A stretch of 64,000 nucleotides of DNA from Enterococcus raffinosus (lineage in GTDB: Bacteria > Bacillota > Bacilli > Lactobacillales > Enterococcaceae). The position numbers and the translations under genes were made by a program. This document shows positions 52,138 to 61,310 of the stretch, piece after piece; positions within the stretch are counted from its first letter, which is position 1; the number at the start of each line of letters is the position of its first letter. Below the pieces are notes generated by a model. That model was not told where the DNA came from and did not search any database. It saw nothing but the letters and a program-made list of their open reading frames with translations. The DNA lies in the NCBI RefSeq assembly GCF_018917525.1, contig NZ_JAHLOS010000002.1:1-64000 (forward strand). The letters run 5' to 3'.

Positions 52138-53556
52138 CTATTTAAAATCTTTTTCATCCTCAACAATGAGCTTCCGATCATCCACTAGTGAACGATACCA
52201 ATAGGCTGATTTCTTCAATGATCGCGTACGTTGTTCATCTAATTCAATGCGAACCAACCCATAGCGGTTTTTAAAAGCATTCATAGGTGAAACACAATCG
52301 GTAAAGGCCCAAAGCATGTACCCCTCACAGGTCGATCCGTCTTCAATCCCTCGCAATAGATGGTAGAGATGCTGTGAAATGAAATCAATGCGATAATCAT
52401 CCTGAACGATGCCATCCTCGTTTTTATACAATTCCTCTTGTTCGCGGCCCATTCCATTTTCTGTGATCAACCAAGGAATCGGTCGGTAATTATTTTTTAG
52501 ATACATCGACATGTCATACATAATCTCTGGGTAGATTTCCCAGCCGCGAGAGTTATTCATGCGTTTCCCAGGAAGATCAAAGCTCTCATAATAAGCTTCT
52601 GGATGGAAGGGCGTTTGATCATTCCAAGCATATCTTGGCGCACGGACGCGTTTTGGATAATATTGATTGATCCCAAGAAAATCAACGGGGTTGTTTTTGA
52701 TAACCTCAAGCTCCTCGTTTGTCGGCTCAAAATAAATCTCATGCTTTTTACATACTTGAATCAGTTCCTCAGAATATTCACCGTTAATCATCGGATCAAA
52801 AAATACCCGATTAAAGAACAAATCATACATTTTTGCTGCCTGAAGATCTTCCACAGAACTTGATCTAGGATAGACCATTTCAGGATTCAAAATGCAGCCG
52901 ATCCGTCCGTCATTTTGTGTCCGATGATAGCATTCAACTACTCTGGCCGTGGCTAAGGCCTTATGATAGTTCCACAGCATCCATTTTTTCGTGTTTTGTT
53001 CATGGGGCCAGCGCGCGGCGTCCAAATAGCATCTGGTTTGAACGACAATCGGTTCATTAAAGGTGAACCAATTTTTCACGCGATCACCATAGCGTTCAAA
53101 AGCAATCTGTGCGTATTGTACATATAGCTCAAGGACATGTTTAGAAGACCACCCATCATAGGTATCCAGCAAATAGGACGGCACCTCGTAATGCTCTAAA
53201 CAGATCATTGGCTCTACTCCTGCTTCAATCTGCCCATCAATGATCTCATCAATGTGTGCGGCATACTCCTCATCTACGATCAACTTTTCGTAGTCTATAA
53301 AAAAGCGTGACCAATTGATGGAGGTTCGATAATGAGTCAAATGAATCTCCTTCATCAACGCGATATCTTTCTCATAATTTTCCATGAAATTTGTCGCCAC
53401 GGCTGGACCATAGCCTTCATGCCAAACGAACCGTTCGTTTTTATACCAGCTGTCGATAAAAGAGTCTTGCCCTGCTTTTTTTCCTTTCCAGCCCTCTGTT
53501 TGCCAAGCCGATGCTGCTGCTCCAATTATAAAATCTTTCGGAATTGAAATTTCCAT
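52138..53556 (-). CDS. GH1 glycosidase, probable 6-phospho-beta-glucosidase
   Basis: 472-residue GH1 enzyme. Acid/base Glu in WFTFNEP and nucleophile Glu in WLITENGMG are intact. The loop SPMNAFKNRYG corresponds to the Ser/Lys/Tyr phosphate-binding loop of 6-phospho-glycosidases, with Ser and Tyr aligned and Lys displaced by one. Together with the adjacent PTS IIC gene this favours a phosphorylated beta-glucoside substrate. Second gene after IIC (26 nt apart), with AGGAGG. Confidence 0.88.
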   Translation of the reverse strand: MEISIPKDFIIGAAASAWQTEGWKGKKAGQDSFIDSWYKNERFVWHEGYGPAVATNFMENYEKDIALMKEIHLTHYRTSINWSRFFIDYEKLIVDEEYAAHIDEIIDGQIEAGVEPMICLEHYEVPSYLLDTYDGWSSKHVLELYVQYAQIAFERYGDRVKNWFTFNEPIVVQTRCYLDAARWPHEQNTKKWMLWNYHKALATARVVECYHRTQNDGRIGCILNPEMVYPRSSSVEDLQAAKMYDLFFNRVFFDPMINGEYSEELIQVCKKHEIYFEPTNEELEVIKNNPVDFLGINQYYPKRVRAPRYAWNDQTPFHPEAYYESFDLPGKRMNNSRGWEIYPEIMYDMSMYLKNNYRPIPWLITENGMGREQEELYKNEDGIVQDDYRIDFISQHLYHLLRGIEDGSTCEGYMLWAFTDCVSPMNAFKNRYGLVRIELDEQRTRSLKKSAYWYRSLVDDRKLIVEDEKDFK

Positions 53557-53582
53557 TAGTTGCCTCCTAGTTCATAATAGTG

Positions 53583-54893
53583 TTACGCATTTTCTATTGC
53601 TGCTTTGTTCGAAATTTTGACAAATGGTAAATAGATTAAGATAGATACGATGATACAAATAATTTGAGTAATCACTGCTCCAATATCACCGGCTGTCGCA
53701 AGATAAGCATTCACGATTGGCGGCATTGGCCAAGGAACCATCACCACGGCTTTTGCCGCAAAGCCTAATGAGGTCGCTACATAACCGATCGTTCCAGTAA
53801 TCAATGGGGTTGCAATAAACGGGATCTCTAAAATCGGATTAAGCATGATCGGCATTCCGAAAATCACCGGCTCATTGATATTGAAAATTCCGGGAGCCAA
53901 GGATAATTTGGTGATTTCCCGCATATCGTCTCGTTTACTCACGAGTAAAATCGCGATCAATAAACCGATTGTAACCCCTGAACCGCCCATACTCATATAC
54001 ATATCCCAAAAAGGCATTGTGATAATATTAGGGATCTCTTTTCCCGCTTCAAAGGCTTCGGTATTCACAGCGATAGCAGCTAACAGTAACGGTTCACGTA
54101 CAGGCTTCACCATCTGGTTCCCGTGGATTCCAATGACCCAGAACACCTGCGCAATAAACATTAGCAGCAGGATTCCCGGCAAGCCTTGAACGATCCCTTC
54201 TAACGGTCGTTGAACAATATTATAAATAATGTCATACGCATACATTCCCGTCGCTGCTTTTATCGCAAAGCCCGCAGTTGCAATGATAGCTACCGTTAAT
54301 ATGGTCGGAAATAAAGCTGAGAAGCTTTCCGATACATTGGTGGGAACAGTATCCGGCATCTTTAACTTCAGGCGCTCCTGCCGTCCTAGCCAACAATACA
54401 ACTCAATTGAAGCAATCGCCACAAACATCCCGAGGAATAATCCTTTCGTATCTGTATATTGTTTCGCTAAGACATTTTCGGCTACGACAGTAATGTTATC
54501 CGCATTTATATACTCGTAGACAAAGGGATTGACTGATAGATAACTCATCACCGCGACAATTCCCGGAAAAATGCCTTTCACGTTGTTCAACTTAGCCAAC
54601 TCGATACCGATCAGAAAAACTGCGTAAATCGTTAGAAAACTCAAAGTAACATAACTTACAGCTGATGATATCGGTTTCAATTCTGCTAAAAAGCTCAGTG
54701 CCTTGATTCTCGCTAAACCATTTTCATTGTCAAATACCATCGCTGAGAACAAGGTTCCAAACGCTCCGGTAATGATAACTGGGATTAAGGAAGCAAAAGC
54801 ATTCTTGATTACCATGATGTAACGAAATGAATTGACCTTCGTCGCAAAATTACCAAGAACTTCCGTAAGTTTTCCCATAAAGCCGTTTTCCAT
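53583..54893 (-). CDS. PTS EIIC, lactose/cellobiose family
   Basis: 436-residue sugar-transporting PTS membrane subunit with about ten helices. FNINEPVIFGMPIMLNP is the characteristic substrate-site motif of the glucose/lactose superfamily. No IIA or IIB gene is next to it, so it must use subunits encoded elsewhere. First gene of the IIC-GH1 operon, with GAGGAG before the ATG. A TTCCGA/TATAAT promoter lies at 54957-54985 on the minus strand. Confidence 0.92.
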   Translation of the reverse strand: MENGFMGKLTEVLGNFATKVNSFRYIMVIKNAFASLIPVIITGAFGTLFSAMVFDNENGLARIKALSFLAELKPISSAVSYVTLSFLTIYAVFLIGIELAKLNNVKGIFPGIVAVMSYLSVNPFVYEYINADNITVVAENVLAKQYTDTKGLFLGMFVAIASIELYCWLGRQERLKLKMPDTVPTNVSESFSALFPTILTVAIIATAGFAIKAATGMYAYDIIYNIVQRPLEGIVQGLPGILLLMFIAQVFWVIGIHGNQMVKPVREPLLLAAIAVNTEAFEAGKEIPNIITMPFWDMYMSMGGSGVTIGLLIAILLVSKRDDMREITKLSLAPGIFNINEPVIFGMPIMLNPILEIPFIATPLITGTIGYVATSLGFAAKAVVMVPWPMPPIVNAYLATAGDIGAVITQIICIIVSILIYLPFVKISNKAAIENA

Positions 54894-55000
54894 AATACTC
54901 CTCCTCGTAATTGATTCTTGCTTTTCTAGTTTCCAACTATGCTATACTTTTCTTACAAATTATAAAAAAACACAATAAAATCGGAACATTATTCTCTTTA

Positions 55001-55012
55001 GTAATCGATTAC
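55001..55012. promoter_or_regulatory. Palindrome GTAATCGATTAC between PTS IIC and its regulator
   Basis: Perfect 12-bp palindrome centred between the divergent PTS IIC and GntR-type genes, upstream of the IIC promoter. It could be the GntR-type operator or a weak cre. Confidence 0.5.
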
Positions 55013-55122
55013 ATTGTCAATCTAATACAGTTTTAAAAATTTGTAAATTCAAGTTGTCTTTTCGGAAAAATTTGGAAACCTTAGTCTTATCAACTTGCTT
55101 TTTAGCATGAAAGGAGAAGAAA

Positions 55123-55848
55123 ATGGCGTTTTATCAAGACATCGCAGTCGACCTAAGAAAGCAGATCATTGATGGTATTTATCCCAAAGGCTCTAGATTA
55201 CCAAATCAGGCAGAATTAGCGAGACATTACAGCACAAGCCGCGTAACGATCCAAAAAGCGTTGAAAAGCCTTCAAATCGAGGGATTGATCGAAGGCCGAC
55301 AAGGATCAGGCTCTTATGTAAAGGGACCTGAATCGGTCTATGATTATGACGCTAGTATTTATGGCGGCATGACAAAAAAACTGGGACACCTAGGAAATCT
55401 AAACAGTAAAATTATTTCCTTTGGCGTGACCTTCCCCAGTGAAAAGGATCAAGAAAAACTGAAGATCGGTAAAAATGATCCAATTTATGATATTATTCGG
55501 CTTCGTATGCTAGACGACGAGCCCTTAGCAATTGAATACACGGTGATGCCTGTCCTACTAATACCGGGAATCAGCGAGGAAATCCTAAAGAATTCAATCT
55601 ATCAGTATATCCAAGAGGAGTTGCATTTAAAATTCGGACAATCCCATCGCCGAATCAAGGCCGACAAACCTGATCAATATGACATCGAATACCTTCATTG
55701 TCAGCCAGACGATCCAGTCTTAGAAATCGAGCAGACGGTTTATTTGGAAAACGAGCAACCTTTTGAATACTCTCAAACGCGACATCGTTACGATAAAGGC
55801 GATATCACGATCGTAAACAAATCCAGCAGACACATTTACCAGTTGTAA
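55123..55848 (+). CDS. GntR/UTRA-family transcriptional regulator
   Basis: 241-residue regulator. N-terminal winged helix (about residues 8-68, LARHYSTSRVTIQKALKSLQ, then GRQGSGSYV) and C-terminal UTRA ligand domain (about 90-235). UTRA regulators usually bind sugar phosphates and control PTS operons. It is divergent from IIC-GH1, its likely target. AAAGGAG precedes the ATG. Confidence 0.92.
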   Translation: MAFYQDIAVDLRKQIIDGIYPKGSRLPNQAELARHYSTSRVTIQKALKSLQIEGLIEGRQGSGSYVKGPESVYDYDASIYGGMTKKLGHLGNLNSKIISFGVTFPSEKDQEKLKIGKNDPIYDIIRLRMLDDEPLAIEYTVMPVLLIPGISEEILKNSIYQYIQEELHLKFGQSHRRIKADKPDQYDIEYLHCQPDDPVLEIEQTVYLENEQPFEYSQTRHRYDKGDITIVNKSSRHIYQL

Positions 55849-55874
55849 AGCATTCATTTAGCAAATTCTCCAAA

Positions 55875-55917
55875 ACGCAAATATCCTCTTCCTTTAAAAA
55901 GGAAGAGGATATTTGCT
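55875..55917. terminator. Bidirectional terminator
   Basis: GCAAATATCCTCTTCC and GGAAGAGGATATTTGC, a perfect stem of about 19 bp between the convergent GntR-type and SorC-type genes. Confidence 0.85.
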
Positions 55918-55942
55918 ATTCTATAAACTTAGTACGACTAAA

Positions 55943-56878
55943 TTAACTATTCAACAATTCATAACCGACTTCCTCATCACAAATCAAAACATTAATCAAT
56001 TTACCATTGATTGCACCGAGGGTTGCCGTTGCTCGTTTTTTTGAGCAGACTGCACCAATGCTGATTGGAGATAGCCGAAGTGAATCCAGACCACTAGAAA
56101 TTGGAAACTGATTACGGTATTGAATTTCTTTTCCTTCGACATCAAAGGCCCGACCGATCATTGTCCCCACAGCTCCTTCAGCGAGCAGGTCGTTCAAATC
56201 ATGATTATCTAATATCCCTGAAGAAACGAGCGTATTCCGTGTCGTTTCGATATTTCCGATTCCGCTAAAAGCCACATCAATCTTGCGTCCCAGCGAAATA
56301 TTCAAATCGATTTGCGGCTGAGCCAGTAGTTCCTCCTGAAGCTTCCGGGAGTTAACGAACGCTGGTGCATTGAAGAATTCATGACGACCGTCCAATTTTT
56401 GAGCCAAGCGAAAAACTAACTCGTTGCCATCCATCACCGTTCGGTTCGGCCCTAAGCTTCCGGTCAACTGGACCACATGAACATTTTTCAGCTCATGATC
56501 TGGGAAATGTTTTACCATTTTTTCAACAGTTCTCCCCCACGAAATCCCTAAAAGCTTGTCATCTGCTAAAACTCCGTTGATATAATCAGCCGAAGCTTTA
56601 CCTACATTGTCGAGATTGAATTCATAATCTCCCAAGCTTTTTACCACAATGACCTCCAAAAGATCGAACTTTTCCTTTAGCTTCGTCATCAGCGCATTGT
56701 TGCGTTCAAAAGGCGCTTCAATCGTGATTTTGACGATCTGCTTCTCGCGTGCTTCCTCCAGCATTCTGGAAATGGATGGACGTGATACCCCAATTATTTT
56801 CGCAATATCGTTTTGGTTCATCCTATCTAAGTAATACATTTCTGCTACTTTTAATAATGTAGAAATATCATTCGCCAT
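55943..56878 (-). CDS. SorC-family sugar-binding transcriptional regulator
   Basis: 311-residue regulator. N-terminal HTH (about residues 18-40, NQNDIAKIIGVSRPSISRML) and a large C-terminal sugar-phosphate-binding domain, typical of SorC/DeoR-type proteins that control pentitol, sorbitol or deoxynucleoside genes. It is the last gene of the polyol cluster, 40 nt after the HAD gene. AGGAGG precedes the ATG. Confidence 0.92.
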   Translation of the reverse strand: MANDISTLLKVAEMYYLDRMNQNDIAKIIGVSRPSISRMLEEAREKQIVKITIEAPFERNNALMTKLKEKFDLLEVIVVKSLGDYEFNLDNVGKASADYINGVLADDKLLGISWGRTVEKMVKHFPDHELKNVHVVQLTGSLGPNRTVMDGNELVFRLAQKLDGRHEFFNAPAFVNSRKLQEELLAQPQIDLNISLGRKIDVAFSGIGNIETTRNTLVSSGILDNHDLNDLLAEGAVGTMIGRAFDVEGKEIQYRNQFPISSGLDSLRLSPISIGAVCSKKRATATLGAINGKLINVLICDEEVGYELLNS

Positions 56879-56918
56879 ATTATCCTCCTAGTTCAAATAC
56901 TGGATCGTCATCCTCTAA

Positions 56919-57725
56919 TTATGTAATAAAGTTGTCAATCATTTTCAAAGCCGTGACTACACCGTCTTCATCATTCGTCGGACAATGCCAGTTAGCTGCC
57001 TGTTTTAATTCACTCGTTGCATTTCCCATCGCGATGGATTGCGAAAAGCGTTCAAAAGAAGAAAGATCGTTGCCATTATCCCCCACGACAAAGACCTCGC
57101 TGTCCGAAAGTTCGTAATAAGCTGCTAGTTTAGCTAAAGAGCTGCCTTTACTGACATTTTTCTTACCAAACTCGATCATCGTCGGATAGCCCTCCACACA
57201 GGTATAGTGTTTTGAAAAACGCTGTTCTACTCGGCTTTTGTTCTGTTTTATTATATCGGGGTTATCGCAAATAAGCAATTTGGAATATTTTTCAGTTGGT
57301 TCACCTTCGCTTATTGGACAAACCCTCAGCTGATTATTTGTCAAAAAACAAAATTCCAGTGTCCCAAGATTTATCGAAGGAAATGCTGTAATTGCTCCAC
57401 GCTCATTAACCGCGATACAGGTCAAGCCATTTTCACAACAATAATTCGTTAGTTCTTGATACGCCGAAAAATCTAGCAGCTCCTCAACCAGTCTATCACC
57501 AGCCCCATTTTGAACCAGAGCACCATTAGCGAGAACATGGTAATCCTCTGCTATTCCCACTACTTGAGCATGAGGCAGTACTCCCGACAACGGACGTCCA
57601 GAACAAAAGGCGAAGGTGTACTTTTTACTTTTCGCTCTCTGGCGAATCGCATCTGCTACGTTTTTTGTCAGCCTGCCATTCGAATCCAGCGCTGTTCCAT
57701 CAAGGTCTAAAGCAACTAAAACCAT
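56919..57725 (-). CDS. Cof-type HAD phosphatase of the polyol cluster
   Basis: 268-residue HAD phosphatase. Motif I ALDLDGTALD, motif II CSGRP, motif III Lys in SKGSSLA and motif IV GDNGNDLSSF are present. It lies between the PTS IIB gene and the regulator. A role in relieving sugar-phosphate stress in the same pathway is possible but inferred. AGGAG is 7 nt before the ATG; a strong terminator stands upstream. Confidence 0.88.
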   Translation of the reverse strand: MVLVALDLDGTALDSNGRLTKNVADAIRQRAKSKKYTFAFCSGRPLSGVLPHAQVVGIAEDYHVLANGALVQNGAGDRLVEELLDFSAYQELTNYCCENGLTCIAVNERGAITAFPSINLGTLEFCFLTNNQLRVCPISEGEPTEKYSKLLICDNPDIIKQNKSRVEQRFSKHYTCVEGYPTMIEFGKKNVSKGSSLAKLAAYYELSDSEVFVVGDNGNDLSSFERFSQSIAMGNATSELKQAANWHCPTNDEDGVVTALKMIDNFIT

Positions 57726-57738
57726 TCGAATCTCCTTT

Positions 57739-57772
57739 CAAAAAAAGGCTGGACACTTTATCCAGCCTTTTG
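57739..57772 (-). terminator. Terminator inside the polyol operon, after PTS IIB
   Basis: On the minus strand AAAGGCTGGA-TAAAGTG-TCCAGCCTTT is followed by a T run, 8 nt after the IIB stop and before the HAD gene. It should lower expression of HAD and regulator relative to the PTS genes. Confidence 0.8.
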
Positions 57773-57777
57773 ACATA

Positions 57778-58083
57778 TTATTTTCCCATCTCTTTTAAGG
57801 CCGCTAACGCTGCATCTAAAAATGTTTCTTCATCTAAACCAGTTAATAACCCAACAGAATTGATTTGTGGAATTCCTTCTGCATCGGCAGGATCGATTGG
57901 ACTAGTAAAGGCGATCAAGTCAATATCGCCGTTAGAGACAGCTCCTTTGACCATTCCTGGATTTACTTCCTGAATTTCTACTTCATAGCCGTGTTCCTCT
58001 AATAATTCCACGATTCGCTCCCCCACCATGGCAGAACTAACTGTGCCGGATCCGCATACAGATAATATTTTGATTTCGGTCAT
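57778..58083 (-). CDS. PTS EIIB, galactitol type
   Basis: 101-residue phosphocarrier. Phosphorylated Cys10 lies in VCGSGTVSSAM, matching the GatB/SgaB-type P-loop. It passes phosphate from IIA to the incoming polyol on IIC. The operon order is IIC-dehydrogenase-IIA-IIB. GGAGG precedes the ATG. Confidence 0.9.
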   Translation of the reverse strand: MTEIKILSVCGSGTVSSAMVGERIVELLEEHGYEVEIQEVNPGMVKGAVSNGDIDLIAFTSPIDPADAEGIPQINSVGLLTGLDEETFLDAALAALKEMGK

Positions 58084-58175
58084 CTCAAAACCTCCAATTT
58101 AAGTAGTTTTCGTGCTCACACTCCGATAAGTCCTTTTATCCATTATAGTATAACGCTTTCACGAAGTGGGGATTT

Positions 58176-58640
58176 TTAAAATTTAATTTTGCTAGTCACT
58201 GCTAAAACTTCCTCAGGTGTTGTCGCAGAACTGATTGCATCAAGATCGTCTTTGGTCTTAAAAACATTCATCAGTTGTCGTAGCAAATCCAGCTGCTTTT
58301 TCGGATGCTCCATCGCTAACGGGAAAAATATTTTACTTTGCAGTTTAATATCAGGACTGCCCATCATGGATACTTCAATCGGTTCTTTGGTTACGACGAC
58401 ACCCATGCCCGGCCGCAAGACATGCTCCGGATCTGTATGAGGAATCGCGATGTTGTGTCCATCTGCCGCTAGTCCCGTTGGGAAAACTTTTTCTCTAGCC
58501 ACGACTGCTTCCACGTAAGACGGTTTAACTATTTCCGCCTTCTCAAATTCTGCCCCAATCAATTGGATAACCTCTTCAAATGAGTGAACATCTTGATTAA
58601 GTAAAATACAATTTCTTTCAACCAGATTTTTTTCTTCCAT
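58176..58640 (-). CDS. PTS EIIA, fructose/galactitol type
   Basis: 154-residue IIA domain. The active His is in NIAIPHTDPEHV (about residue 68). It accepts phosphate from HPr and donates it to the IIB protein. AGGAGG precedes the ATG; it lies 14 nt after the dehydrogenase and 92 nt before IIB. Confidence 0.9.
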   Translation of the reverse strand: MEEKNLVERNCILLNQDVHSFEEVIQLIGAEFEKAEIVKPSYVEAVVAREKVFPTGLAADGHNIAIPHTDPEHVLRPGMGVVVTKEPIEVSMMGSPDIKLQSKIFFPLAMEHPKKQLDLLRQLMNVFKTKDDLDAISSATTPEEVLAVTSKIKF

Positions 58641-58654
58641 CGCAAACCCTCCTT

Positions 58655-59695
58655 TTATTGTTTATTCGGCTGTAGAACCACTTTGATTTCATTGCCAGCC
58701 ATCACTTGTTCGATCGCTTCTTCCCATTGCTCTAATGGGTAAATTTTTGTGATCAAGCGTTCCGCATCGATTTTTCCCTGTTTCATCAGATCTAAGGTCA
58801 AATGCCAAGTGGAAGGTTTTTGCGAGCGCGATCCGATTATATTCATCTCACGCTGTACGATCGAATTCATATCCAATTCATTTAAATTTTTGCCAAAAAC
58901 GCCCATTTGCACTAAGGTTCCCTTTTGCTTCAAATAATCAAAAATTGCTTTGATCGCTGGAGCTGCTCCCGAACACTCAAAACAATAATCCGCACCCTTA
59001 CCATTCGTGAACTCTTTGATAATCGCTGTCGCATCCTCTGTCAGCGAATCAATCACTCGATCAGCACCTAATTCCTTAGCTGTCTTCAACCGCTCGGCAT
59101 CTTGGGTGATCCCTACAGCGATTACTTTAGCTTCCACACTTTTCAACACTTGACTTAAGCATAACCCAATTGGACCAGGCCCGACAATCACTGCTACTTC
59201 ACCCTTTTTAACTTGAGCCTTTTCCAAGCTGGCGTGAACTCCGCAGGCGATCGGTTCAGTAATCGAAGCTGCCAATAAACTAATCTTTTGATCCAATACA
59301 TGAATACTTTCCTCACGAGTCAGCACATACTCGGCAAAGCTGCCGTTCACTTGGCTGCCTAGGCCTTTGCGATTTAAGCAAAGATTGTATTCTTTATTTT
59401 GACAAGATTCGCATTCACCACAGGTATCAAAGGTTGTTTCACTAGTGACGAATGCGCCTTTTTGAACTTTCGTGACATTTTCGCCGACCGCTTCTACTAC
59501 ACCAGAAAACTCGTGACCTAAAACCAGCGGTGTTTTTAAACGATCATACTCCCCTTTAAATCCATGAATATCTGTTCCGCAAATCCCCGTGTAAATAACT
59601 TTGACTAAGACTTCCTGATCCTTAGGTACAGGCTTCTCAATCTCTAATAATTCCATTTTGTTGTAGCCGGGTTCTGTTTTGACTAACGCCTTCAT
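58655..59695 (-). CDS. Zinc-dependent polyol-phosphate dehydrogenase, GatD/sorbitol dehydrogenase type
   Basis: 346-residue medium-chain dehydrogenase. Catalytic zinc ligands Cys in GICGTDIHG and His/Glu in LGHEFSG; the structural zinc site is the four Cys of CGECESCQNKEYNLC; the NAD-binding loop is VGPGPIGLCL. In context it likely oxidises the polyol phosphate delivered by the PTS to a ketose phosphate. ATGA overlap with the IIC gene. Confidence 0.9.
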   Translation of the reverse strand: MKALVKTEPGYNKMELLEIEKPVPKDQEVLVKVIYTGICGTDIHGFKGEYDRLKTPLVLGHEFSGVVEAVGENVTKVQKGAFVTSETTFDTCGECESCQNKEYNLCLNRKGLGSQVNGSFAEYVLTREESIHVLDQKISLLAASITEPIACGVHASLEKAQVKKGEVAVIVGPGPIGLCLSQVLKSVEAKVIAVGITQDAERLKTAKELGADRVIDSLTEDATAIIKEFTNGKGADYCFECSGAAPAIKAIFDYLKQKGTLVQMGVFGKNLNELDMNSIVQREMNIIGSRSQKPSTWHLTLDLMKQGKIDAERLITKIYPLEQWEEAIEQVMAGNEIKVVLQPNKQ

Positions 59696-61095
59696 GCAAC
59701 CACCTTTTCTTTTGGCGTATCTGGTTTTTCACCTTCCAAGAAGCTCCAAACTGCCTGTTTGTTTTTCTTGAATAGGACATACATTGCTAGGTAAAGTACG
59801 ACAACGATTCCCATCCATAAAAAGTTTCCAGACAAGAATGCTAAGAAAATCAAGGCCATCACCGGATTGTACAAAATCCCAAAGCTGGTAATCATCATAG
59901 CTCCTTCTGGTATATTCACACCGACTTGTGCAGCCACTTCAGTAAAGTATGGTGCTGTTAACGTACATACATACAAACCAATTGTAAACCAAATGATACC
60001 CGAGATCACGCCTTTGAAAATATTTCCCTTCGATACACAAATAATCATTTCTACCATGTATGGCAATGCGATTAAATCGACTAACGGCAAGGTTTCGTTT
60101 CCTGGTAATACCATCGCCAGCAAGACCATGATTGGAATTAAAATCAGTCCCGTCATCAAAGTCGCAGGCTCACCATAACCAACCGCATCATTGACAGAGA
60201 GCATCCATTCACGGTTCTTTCCACTACCTTTCGCTGTTTTCTTACTGGCATTTGTTAAGCTGGTAAATGCCGAAGCAAAAATACTCGCAACTCGCGGGAA
60301 GATTGCCATAACAGCTGATACTGCTAGTCCCATTGTGAAAACACTGCCCCAACCATCTAAGCTCGTCAAATTGTTCAAGTTCCCCATGATTCCGATCAGC
60401 AGGCCAAGAAACAATCCTAAAGTAATCGGTTCTCCTAAGAAGCCTAATTTCTTTTTCAACGTTGCTGGGTCCCAATTAATTTTACCAGCACCTAATTTAT
60501 CTAAAATCCAATTCATGATGATTGCATACGGCACCGAGGTAACATGGTGCGGCGCAGTTAAGGTCGTCCCTGGCAAATTATAGTAATTCGCCCAGCGTTT
60601 AGCGATCACCTCACCTAATAGCATGACATATAAATTCTGCACGATCATACATGCCATCGCCAACGCCATGTTACTAGTGATCAGATAAATCATTGAGCCC
60701 CAAACCATGAAAGAATAATTATTCCACATGTCACTAGGCATAAATACATCGGTCCATTTTAATAAGAATAATGCCACTTGCAAGACCAAACCTACTACTA
60801 AGAAAACCACACCAACCTGTGTCGAATAGGCAATGACCGAAGTCGCCTGCCAGCCTGTGTCAAATACCGGCAGCTTCACACCCGTCTGCTCGACCATGTT
60901 GTTGATAACCGGTGTCACGATTGGCACAAATGAATTCACGATCAAGTTGAACCCTGTCAACCCGATCCCAGCATTCAAGGCAGACTGAAAGGCTTTTTTA
61001 GGTTTTACCTTCAAAAATAATGCCACAATGAACAACATCACTGGTACAACAACGGCTGCTCCAAATGAACTTAAGATATTTTGTAACAACTCCAC
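59692..61095 (-). CDS. PTS EIIC, galactitol family
   Basis: 467-residue membrane permease of the Gat/Sgc type, about nine to eleven helices. NDAVGYGEPATLMTG is a characteristic loop. The start codon is GTG, 7 nt after GGGAGG. It leads the operon IIC-dehydrogenase-IIA-IIB-HAD-regulator. Promoter and cre lie just upstream. Confidence 0.9.
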   Translation of the reverse strand: MELLQNILSSFGAAVVVPVMLFIVALFLKVKPKKAFQSALNAGIGLTGFNLIVNSFVPIVTPVINNMVEQTGVKLPVFDTGWQATSVIAYSTQVGVVFLVVGLVLQVALFLLKWTDVFMPSDMWNNYSFMVWGSMIYLITSNMALAMACMIVQNLYVMLLGEVIAKRWANYYNLPGTTLTAPHHVTSVPYAIIMNWILDKLGAGKINWDPATLKKKLGFLGEPITLGLFLGLLIGIMGNLNNLTSLDGWGSVFTMGLAVSAVMAIFPRVASIFASAFTSLTNASKKTAKGSGKNREWMLSVNDAVGYGEPATLMTGLILIPIMVLLAMVLPGNETLPLVDLIALPYMVEMIICVSKGNIFKGVISGIIWFTIGLYVCTLTAPYFTEVAAQVGVNIPEGAMMITSFGILYNPVMALIFLAFLSGNFLWMGIVVVLYLAMYVLFKKNKQAVWSFLEGEKPDTPKEKVVA

Positions 61096-61147
61096 AATAA
61101 TTCCTCCCTTTTCATGAACTTTTTTTCACTTGTTAGAACTTATGAAA

Positions 61148-61176
61148 AGTATCGCATGACATTTTACTGTTGTCAA
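61148..61176 (-). promoter_or_regulatory. Promoter of the polyol PTS operon
   Basis: -35 TTGACA (61176-61171), 17-nt spacer, -10 GATACT (61153-61148). The GTG start is about 50 nt downstream of the -10. Confidence 0.8.
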
Positions 61177-61185
61177 TGCTTTTAT

Positions 61186-61199
61186 TGAAAACGATTACA
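61186..61199. promoter_or_regulatory. cre (CcpA site) between the divergent polyol and transketolase operons
   Basis: TGAAAACGATTACA matches the cre consensus TGWAARCGYTWNCW except at the Y. It is 10 nt upstream of the leftward -35, so carbon catabolite control of one or both operons is likely. Confidence 0.75.
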
Positions 61200-61255
61200 G
61201 CTTATTTTATATCTGTTTATTCATATAATTGCGGATCCAACCATGAAATACATAT

Positions 61256-61284
61256 TGACATTTGTTCTCTATAATGAAATAATG
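61256..61284 (+). promoter_or_regulatory. Promoter of the aldolase-transketolase operon
   Basis: TTGACA followed after 17 nt by AATAAT, about 30 nt before the aldolase ATG. A TATAAT nine bases after TTGACA is too close to pair with it. Confidence 0.6.
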
Positions 61285-61310
61285 TAAAAAACAACATTGG
61301 AGGTTATACT

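Noticed and set aside
52138-53556. Displaced Lys in the GH1 phosphate-binding loop as a loss of 6-phospho specificity
   Set aside because: The Ser and Tyr remain, and the NAFKNRYG form resembles other PTS-linked GH1 enzymes I know. It is more likely a normal variant.
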